Assembly: GCA_030549175.1 (NCBI GenBank)
Contig: JAUKUA010000006.1
Location: 1,612,001 to 1,676,000 of the forward strand
Reading direction: 5' to 3'
Length of the DNA: 64,000 nucleotides
From: Lasiosphaeris hirsuta
Lineage: Eukaryota; Ascomycota; Sordariomycetes; Sordariales; Lasiosphaeriaceae
A program made the translations under genes and the position numbers. Of the stretch, positions 56,098 to 64,000 are shown piece by piece (the first letter of the stretch is position 1; every line of letters begins with the position of its first letter). The notes under the pieces were generated by a model. That model saw only the letters and a list, made by a program, of their open reading frames with translations, did not search any database and was not told the DNA's origin.

Positions 56098-58374
56098 TCA
56101 CCTGGACAGAAACCTTTGGAAGGCCGACTGGTCAATTATGACATTGCCCACGGCGCGCAACCTCTTACGTCCCGCCTTCTGCTTTTCCAGCAGCTTCTTC
56201 CGCCGCGTGATATCGCTAGCGTGGAGCTTGGCAAGCACATCCTTGCGGAAAGGCTTGATGGTCTCACGGGCGATAATACGTCTGCCCGCGGCAGCTTGGA
56301 TGATGACCTCTGCAGCAGGATTAACATTACACAAGAACAACCACTCAACCCGGATTGCTTACCAAACATCTGCCGATCGACATGCTCTTTGAACTTGGTC
56401 ACCCACTGCCGCCCCAGTCTCTGGACCTGGCTGGTATGGACGACCCTGGCAATCGCGTCGACCGCCTGCTTATTCACTAGCAAGTTCATCTTCACCAGCT
56501 CGCTCTCTCGCCATCCGGCATCCTCATAGTCAAGTGTCGCATACCCCTTGGTGGCGCCTTTGAGCTTGCCAAACAGGTCATCCACCAAGCTGGACGACGG
56601 CAACTCGTACTTGAGAATGACCTGGGTGGTGTGGAAGTACTCGATGCTCTTCTGCTGGCCGCGTGCCGACTGGCAAATCTCAATGACGACCCCGACGTAC
56701 TCATCAGGTAGCGTAATGGTGGCATTGACGAACGGTTCGTACAAAGTGGCAGTTCGGATGCGGTGGTCCTCGGCTTCGGGGAACTCGGCAGGATTGGTGA
56801 TGATGGTTTCCTTGCCATCGCTCCACTTGACCTTGGTGGGGACCGCCGGCTCCGTGATGATGATGTCGGCGCCGTGCTCCTGGCGCAGCCGATCCTGGAA
56901 GACGGAACAATGCAGGCTTCCGAGGAAGCCCAATCGCCATCCAGCCCCGAGGGCTTCTGAAAAGTCCTTTTGCAGCGTGACACTACGATCGTTGAGCACA
57001 AGCTGTCCGATGCTGTCGGCAAGCTTGTGGTAGTGGTCCTGATCCGTGGGAAAGGCAGCCACGAACACCATGGGCTTGGGCTCCTCAAATCCCGGGTACG
57101 CCTCGACCTTGTCCTCGGAACCAACAGTGGTGAAGGTATCTCCAATCTTGGAGTCCTGAATCCTCTTCATGCCAGGGTTGAAGAAGATGTAGCCCACCTG
57201 CCCGGCACGCAGCACCTTCTGCGGCACGGGGCCGGGATACTGTATCCCTACCTCGCCCACTGTGTATTCCTTGCCCGTCACAAAGCTGACCAGCTTATCT
57301 CCTGCCCTGACCTTTCCGTCAAAGACGCGCACCAACAAAATGACGCCTTTGAAGGTATCATACCACGAGTCAACCAGCAACATCCTCAGCGGCTTGCTGA
57401 TATCTCCAACCGGCGCCGGGATATGTTCAAGGACGGCGGGCAGAATGTCGGCAATGCCCTGTCCCGTCTTGGCGCTGACTTGAACAGCGAACGAAGTATC
57501 CAACTCAAATGCGCTCTCCAGCTGTCCCAGCGCTCGCTCCACGTCGGCTGTCGGCAGGTCGATCTTGTTGACCACCGGGACAAGGGACAGGCCCTGTGCG
57601 AAAGCGAGGTAGAAGTTGGCGACGGTCTGTGCCTGGACGCCCTGCGAAGCGTCGACAAGGAGCAGGGCGCCGCCGCACGAGGCGTAGGAGCGCGTCACCT
57701 CGGCGCGGAAGTCGACGTGGCCGGGGGTGTCGACAAGATGCAGGAGGTAGTCGAGCCCGTCGCGGGAGGAGCGGTAGATCATGGTGCAGGTCTGGGCCTT
57801 GACTGTGATGCCGCGCTCGCGCTCGACATCGAGTTTGTCCTGCGCACACACCCTTGGTCAGCCAGTTGCGTCATAGCAGCTCCGGGCCACCTCAACATAC
57901 CAGAACCTGCTTGTTCCCATCCCCAGCACTGATAGTCCCCGTGTGCTCCAACAGCCGATCGCTCAGCGTGCTCTTGCCGTGGTCGATATGCGCGACGATG
58001 CAGAAATTGCGATACCTCCCTAGCGGAATGGCGTCAATCCTCTTTTCCAGCTCGGCTAGCCTCGTGTCGGCGAACTTCTCCCCTCTCCCCCTCGCAGGCC
58101 CGCCACTGTGCCACCTCGCCAGCCTCAGCGGCAGCAGGCCAGCGTGGGCATCTCGTATCGGAAGTCGGGTCGTTTCCTGTTGTACATGTCGCGTTTGTCG
58201 TGACCAGGCAAGCGCAGGCGCAGACAGGCAGCGACTGGAGGCAGCGCTACCTCGCAGAAGGGAGGAGGGACGGGGTGTAGTCGAGGGCAGCGTCCGGCAT
58301 CGCCGTAGGCACGACAGGCACGGCAGGCACGGCCATGGTCGCATGAGGGCGCTGAGACCCGGCGCGCCACGCAT
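56098..58374 (-). CDS. guf1: Mitochondrial translation elongation factor GUF1/LepA (EF4)
   Basis: Ribosome-binding GTPase of the mitochondrial matrix that supports accurate mitochondrial protein synthesis. Three exons: 58374-57901, 57839-56363 and 56309-56098. The 61- and 53-bp introns close in phase, giving about 720 aa (about 710 if Met11 is used). The first 100 or so residues are Arg/Ser/Leu-rich, a mitochondrial presequence. Then [15 protein letters not shown] (G1), R-E-R-G-I-T-V-K (G2), D-T-P-G-H-V-D-F (G3), N-K-I-D-L-P (G4) and S-A-K-T-G-Q-G (G5). The LepA-specific C-terminal domain ends with [10 protein letters not shown] and [14 protein letters not shown]. Conserved throughout, single-copy housekeeping type. 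Confidence 0.96.
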
Positions 58375-59017
58375 CCAATTGGCGCCGCAGTGTCATCAAC
58401 TGCCTCGCAAAGAAGGACGGAAGGTTGTCTACGGGCGGTTGCGCCGTTGGGGTGTTGCTGATGTGCCGGGTGACGCTTTGAAGCTCTGGAGCTGCGACCA
58501 AGTTGTGCAGAGTTGGAGGACAAATCATACTGCACCAAACACCACCCGCCAAATTTGTTTCCTTATCTTATCGGCCAGAGCACCCGCCCGCCAAGTACCG
58601 GTACTTCCACAATAGCTCAATTCCACAGCTCAAATGGTATATAGACTATGTACAGATACCCGACATGGCCCCTTTCAGGCCAATTTCCAGCTCGCACAAG
58701 TCTAAGCAAGGCGTCATGTCTCTGCTTCGCGACGCTATAAACAAAACATGCCCTATATACCCCAGACATGGCTCCCCCAGACACTGCTGTCTTGGCTTCT
58801 GTTGATTCTCCCGCCGTCAAGGCACAATACGTGAATAACGTGCCGCATTCACTCATACAGGCAGCCCATGTTTAGCCAAATCACGACTTTGTGACGCGAT
58901 GTGCCATCCGCGCAACCGATACAACACAATGCCCATTAGATCGATCTGCTTGTCGATCTTGCAAGCCGCACCTTCGTCATCGTCTCTCTCCTCCCATCTC
59001 AATTGTACTTGTCCTTC
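58375..59017. other. Intergenic, no gene seen
   Basis: Promoter of guf1 and terminator of the MIT-domain gene. No coding frame is supportable. Confidence 0.55.
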
Positions 59018-62000
59018 TCATGCCAGCACCCACTCACTGCCGCGCTTGATGAACTTGTCAATCATCATGCTCAAGTCCGACAGCACAAAGCGACATATGT
59101 AAAAGGCGAAGAACTCGGCCGCATGCCTAGTGCAAAGCTCAAGTCCAACTTGCGTCTTGTCGGCGTGTCGCAACCCAGGGTCCTCGACCTGGCGCGCGAT
59201 TTGGTCTGGCACGTCATCCGTCAGTACATCTCCTTGTGTCCACAGCTGTTCTCCCCAAAACTTACCGATCGCCTGAGCAGCGTCAAACAGTCTCGCCAAC
59301 GAGCTCATGTAGTTGGCATTGGGCCCTGCAAACAAGACATTTCCAATATCTCGCTTCGTCGGTCGGCTTGTCGGGTGCACCGTCATCGGCAAGCTGGCCA
59401 GCAACGCCTCTCTGCTGGTTGCACCATCCATTGGTGTGGTGGACGCGCTTGCTCCCCCGCTTCCGCCCTTGCCGCCATACGACGTCGCTAGACCTGGAAG
59501 GTTCGCCGAGCTGCCTTTGCTGCGCAGCCTTCGCCATGAGAAACTGCTTCCCTTTCCAGCAACACTCGCCGATCTGGGCAACGACGCCGCCTCGCTCTCG
59601 GCGCTATTCGCGTCCTTGAACATAGCACTGGCGCCATGAACACCAACCTCGTTGCCGAGCTTCCGCGTCAATGTCGCTTGAACCTGCTCTAGAATACCCT
59701 CCAGAGACTGCATCTCTTCCAGCACGGCATCAGCGTCGCAAGTATCTACCCTCGAGAGCTTTTGCAGTGCGGCCGTCAAGTAATCGCAGTTGGAGATCTT
59801 GTCCTCGAGGTTCTTGAGCTTCACTCCCTTGACTCGCCACACGTCTCTTGGCACAAACAGCTTGTTGCTGAGATAGCCGCCGCGGGGGTGGCATAGCGTT
59901 TGGTAGAGGGCGCGCATCAGCCAAAACGGCCGAAGCATCGTGTCGTTGGGGCAGGGTTCGAGTGGGGCTGGCGCATCGGCCATCATGGGGTTGGGCGACC
60001 CAGGGCTGTTTGGTGAGTGAAACTGGTTGTCAAACAGGTGCATACCACCGGTGCCTGAACTATTTGCCCTCTCTTTAAATGCCGCTGCAAGCGGCGTTGG
60101 GATGGAAGGGAGGGCGGGCAAGCGTGTCGAGGATCCCCCAATTCCATACTGGTTGCTCAAGGGCGTGCCTGGCGAAAGGTCCGAAGCATCGTCAATATTC
60201 GAGACTGAAAGATTGCGGGACTTGATACTCTTCAGACTTGAGGCAGAAAAGTTTTTTCTCAGGCTCGGGCGCGCAACCGGCGGAGAGCCGGAGCGGGGCT
60301 GCTCATCTTGTGCCGGCGCCATTGGCGGCAACGGCGGAGTTGCAGACTCGTCCCGAAAAGTACCTGTGGCGGGAACGGGCGAGGGGACAGGCTTGGAAGA
60401 CAATGGACCCGTCGTCCGAGCCGGCCCAGCCGAGAGCGCTTGACGCTGCTGAACAATGTAGCTGCCCGTTTTTGGCTGTGCGGGGATGGCAGGCCCAGCT
60501 GTTGCAGGCGCCGCCTGGGCAATTGTGGTGGTCTCGATTTTCAGCTGCTTGGGGTTCTGCCCAGAGAGTCGGCGGTTTCGCACGCTCTGCGTCGAGCTCT
60601 GAGAGCCTGCCGAGGTTGGTAGAGGCGGCAATTGCGGCAGTGCTTGTGTTGGGGGTGGCGGCAACGGACCCTTTGGCTGGGGAAGGGCAACGTGCTCGCT
60701 CACGGTCGTTAGAATGGTTGTAGAAGTAGGTGGGTTGGACCCCATCGAGCTGTGCCATGTTCGATTTGTCCATCCGCTGGAATCTGATTCTCGAGGTATA
60801 GCCTGTTTTGGCTGCACACCAAAGGTGAAATCTTCGATGGCATACCCTGTGGTCATCTCTTCAAGAATTCGCTCTTCATCGTCTGTGTCATTACCGTCAT
60901 AGAAATCCTCGACTCCCACCTGCTGCCTGTACTCCTCATCCTCAAGAAGTTGCTGCAGTCGTAATTTTCGCTCCCTCTCGTTTGCTAGTTCCAGTGCCTC
61001 TCTTTCCGATTCCCGTACCCTCTCTCTTGCCAGCTCTACTCGTCGAAGAGTGTTCGATACTACCAACTCGGAATCCTCTGGGAGCCTTTCCACAGCGTAA
61101 AGAGATGGTTCGGGTTCATATCCATCGTCGTATGCAGCCTCAATGGCATCGTCCAGCGCAGCATCAAATTCGGCTTCGGTATCCCCGCTAGCAGCTCGTA
61201 TGTGTCTTCGCCTAATGTTCATGGACGATGAGCGAGAATGCACCGAGGACGCATCCGACCCCGCCGACTCATCAATAGGATCTAACCACGACACCGACTC
61301 GTGGCTGTTCCCTCTTTGGTGGCCCCTCGCCGAGATACCCAGGGCTATCCGAGCTCCAGACATGGTGAAATCGGCACGGAAGGCCCCTTCCGGTCCTCCC
61401 CAGTCCTGCACTGGCGGAGGTGGCGGTGGGTTGGCGGGGGATATAGGCCTCCGAGGTGACAACGGTGGCGGTACGTATAAGTTATCCATTGGGGGCTGGA
61501 GTGCCATGCTATTGTCGAGCCTCGGCCTCGAAAAGGCCGATTGTAGCGAGTACTGTTCAGTTAGGTATGTTGATGATGGAACATCTCGTGTGTCTCTTGT
61601 TACCTCTATGGAAAAATCGGGTGCTGTTCTGGAGGGTCGTCTGGGCACGGAATAGCTCGGTATTGTCCGCTCAGGTTCGATATCTCGCTCTGGCGATGCT
61701 GGTAAAAATGCCATGTGGCCCCTCACATTATCCTCCTCTTCCTCGTGAGCCCCGACTTCCGCGGCTAAAACATCATGGATTTCGTTACTCTCTGGTCGTT
61801 CTGGTAGTTCCTTGTCACCAGGCTCTATTCCGGTACTGAGCTCGTCGAGCTCAATAATCCGTGCTGTGTAAGTTTTGTGCTATTCGAAGATAGCCCGTGT
61901 TAGATTAGATAACCGAAGGGTGTTGCGAAGCACGTTCAATGAGGGGATGTCGTGCACAACTTACAATCGCATCTAGTTTGTTGCGGTCTTCCTCCGCTGC

Positions 62001-63278
62001 TGTCCTCTGGAGGACCTGCTGGAGTAACGAGCATGCTTCCGAGTATGCCCTCCTCGCACCCTCCACATTTTGGGCGTTGTCAAGCTGAACAGCTGTGTTC
62101 GCTTTCTGTAAAGCCCTAGACAGCATTGCCCGCTGAGATGGAGGTCTGCCTGGACGATCGCGATCCCGATTTCTAGAGTTTGGGTCAACAATACCACTTG
62201 TGCCAGCTGAGCGGCTCCGGGAGTGGCCCCTCGGCTCGCGGCTTTGTGTGTAGGGCATCGTGGTAGCTGGTGGTTGTGTCGCGGATGGGCGCGGCGGTAC
62301 AGCCTGGCCTAGCGGCTGCTGCGGCGACAGTCCCAAGTTCTCTCCCAAAAATTCCGGTGTACCATCCCAGTAGAGTCCCGGGTCATCACTTGGTCGCCGG
62401 ACGTGGACGGGTCGCTGAACCAGCGACAACCTCCCTAGTAAATTCGAGCCCCGAACTTCCTCCGCGAGTGACGGGCCAGTCGAAATATTTGGCAGGGTCT
62501 GCAACGGTGGAATCGGCGGCGGTATAGGCGATTCGCTCCGGATAAGTGGGCGAGGGTCTGTTCGGGGAGAGCCGCTCGCGGTGGACGGTCTGCTCTTGTG
62601 CAACTTCCTGCTCGGCGAACCAAATGCTCCGGCGAGAACCTCTGCGCTAACGCGACGGGTAAAGCTCGTCAGATTCGAGGTGCGACTCGAATTCGAGGAC
62701 GCGGACCAACGGTTGAGATTGCGGAAACTGTCGCTCAGGCCACCCGCACTGCTGGATCGCGAGTGACCCCTCCAGCGCGGAGGTTCGAGATCTTTGGCTG
62801 GATCTGGGACGGTGGCATGCGGCGCCGATTCATTGAAGGGGTCGTCGAGGTAGGAATTCAGCGTGGGGGGCGCGTCCTTGGCGGCTAGGTCGAAGGTAAT
62901 CCTCGCCGCGGGGAGGAGCGATGGCGGTCGTGGTGGGAGTGTGATCGGGGGAGGAAAGGTGGTGTATGATGCGCGGTGAACAGTCGCAGCCGAAGGTTTG
63001 TGTTGAATTGGGGATGCTGGCTCAGCAGGCTGGGCTGCAGGGGTGCCCCTTGGATCCGCCTCGCGGTGGTGGATGCTTCCCGAACCCGGACTGGCGACTT
63101 CACAATTCTTCGTCCTGGCCCACCGGGACGATGAAGATGCAAACGGCCTGGGCTTTGGTTGGGTCGGGGACGTTGTCGAGATGGCCAGTGTCGCGAATGA
63201 CAGCGTCGCGGCCGAAAATTTTGCATCGGGCTCCGAGTTCGAGGTCGAGGGCGTTGACGTTGCAGCAGTAGGGGGCAT
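59018..63278 (-). CDS. MIT-domain protein with long low-complexity regions
   Basis: Two exons, 63278-61965 and 61879-59018, flank an 85-bp intron (GTAAGT..AATAG) that joins K-L-D-A-I to H-K-T-Y-T-A-R-I-I-E-L. The product is 1391 aa. The N-terminal 370 residues are Ser/Pro/Arg-rich. An MIT domain follows at about 378-450 (A-L-Q-K-A-N-T-A-V-Q-L-D and A-R-R-A-Y-S-E-A-C-S-L-L), split by the intron. Then comes a disordered stretch with a charged coiled coil (R-E-R-V-R-E-S-E-R-E-A-L-E-L-A), and a folded C-terminal domain of about 350 residues (P-F-W-L-M-R-A-L-Y-Q-T-L, F-V-P-R-D-V-W). MIT domains bind ESCRT-III tails, so a role in endosomal sorting or membrane remodelling is likely but inferred. The frame is open further up to 63434, but that part is a CA-repeat translation; the ATG at 63278 is the better start. 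Confidence 0.85.
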
Positions 63279-63401
63279 CGCTAGGAGGCAAAGGGCCAAA
63301 GGGGCGGTTCCCCAGCTTCTAGCTTTTCCCCCCAAAGCACCAAAGGCAGCAGCAGGGCAGCCGGCCGGATTGAGACAGGCGGGAGAGCGCACACAGGCAC
63401 A

Positions 63402-63440
<39 letters not shown>

Positions 63441-64000
63441 CAGTCCAGGGGAAGCCGAGACAGAAGCGGGATGGGGGGCTGCTGCGAGCTGCGAGCTGCG
63501 AGGAGCCTGCGTGGCCAGGGAGAGTACACAATCAGCCGGTGCAATGATTGATCCTCGGGCTGCCGTTGGCCGCCGCTGGAGTTGCAGCCGTTAGCTCTGG
63601 CTCAATTGGTGTGTTCCCAATATTCCCCACCGCCCAAACGGTGTCGTGGTGCAGAAATTGGCAATTGGCAATTGGCGTTGACCCGCAGCCGAGCGAGGGA
63701 CGTCCTGGTGTCTATCAAGCGATGGTGAAGGGTGTAGCAGCAGGGTGAGAGCGTAGGAGTAGGGTGCAGGGTGTGCAAGGTGTGCAGGACAGCCCAGGGT
63801 CGCGTGGTGGGTGGTGGACGGAAGGCTTGGATGGACGGATGGGTGGACAGAGTCGCGGTCACTGGCGGGCACGGGTGGGTTAGGTTCGACACGGCATCTA
63901 GCCCTTTCGGCGTCTGAACTGCTGGACTGGAGCGAACACCGGGACGTCTTTTGATTGCTGCAAAATGAGTACAGCCAGTCGAAACAGTCCACACCCCAAC
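63279..64000. other. Upstream region of the MIT-domain gene with AC microsatellite
   Basis: Promoter region; no further gene is supported to the window end. A CA run lies at 63402-63438, about 125 bp upstream of the start codon. Confidence 0.5.
63402..63438. repeat. (AC)n microsatellite
   Basis: About 18 AC units in the 5' leader or promoter of the MIT-domain gene. Confidence 0.95.

Noticed and set aside
63279..63434. Upstream extension of the MIT protein beginning with alternating Cys and Val
   Set aside because: It is a translation of the AC microsatellite; the ATG at 63278 gives a sensible N-terminus.
1..64000. tRNA, rRNA or CRISPR arrays
   Set aside because: No cloverleaf with matching A and B boxes, no rRNA-like block and no regularly spaced repeats were seen; CRISPR is not expected in a fungal nucleus.

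Overview
The window is nuclear DNA of a filamentous ascomycete (Pezizomycotina). Genes carry several short introns (about 47-100 bp, GT..AG, CTRAY branch points). The content is typically fungal: GH114, spherulin-4 and CE18-type enzymes, a LysM protein, a NACHT-type NLR-like protein, But2-like and rhodopsin-domain proteins, DUF4238, and TA-flanked DNA transposons. Recurrent AGGTACCT/ACCTAGGT palindromes and the gene set suggest Sordariomycetes; that is an inference, not a demonstration.

The main content (positions 1-22196) is a five-gene galactosaminogalactan (GAG) cluster, the alpha-1,4 galactose/GalNAc exopolysaccharide known from Aspergillus fumigatus: gtb3 (minus, eight exons, running off the left edge), uge3 (plus), sph3 and ega3 (both minus), and agd3 (plus, nine exons). 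The proteins form a pathway. Uge3 makes UDP-Gal and UDP-GalNAc; Gtb3 polymerises and probably exports the chain; Agd3 removes N-acetyl groups outside the cell; Ega3 (GH114) and Sph3 (GH135) cut the polymer. All five read as intact, with intron phases that close. Between uge3 and sph3 lie a broken BAHD acyltransferase gene (12585-14040) and a small secreted cysteine-rich protein (15118-15495).

From 22 to 31 kb is an accessory zone: a decayed F-box/ankyrin gene, a secreted But2-like protein, a coiled-coil-like hypothetical gene, a 1.57 kb internally deleted Fot1/pogo-type transposon with about 73-bp inverted repeats and TA flanks, a DUF1295 membrane reductase and a secreted, probably GPI-anchored protein. 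From 30.4 to 36.4 kb I see no supportable gene.

From 36 to 52 kb: an S33/TAP-like alpha/beta hydrolase, a small cysteine-containing hypothetical protein, an eight-exon NLR-like gene with a 12-nt exon, a BTB/POZ relic, a three-LysM secreted protein, a rhodopsin-domain membrane-protein relic holding a CTT microsatellite, and a 622-aa multi-pass membrane protein.

From 52.5 to 55.6 kb is an AT-rich, apparently RIP-damaged stretch with a decayed DUF4238 gene and a 437-bp MITE. Housekeeping sequence returns at the right end: mitochondrial GUF1/LepA (56098-58374) and a 1391-aa MIT-domain protein (59018-63278). I saw no rRNA, tRNA or CRISPR.
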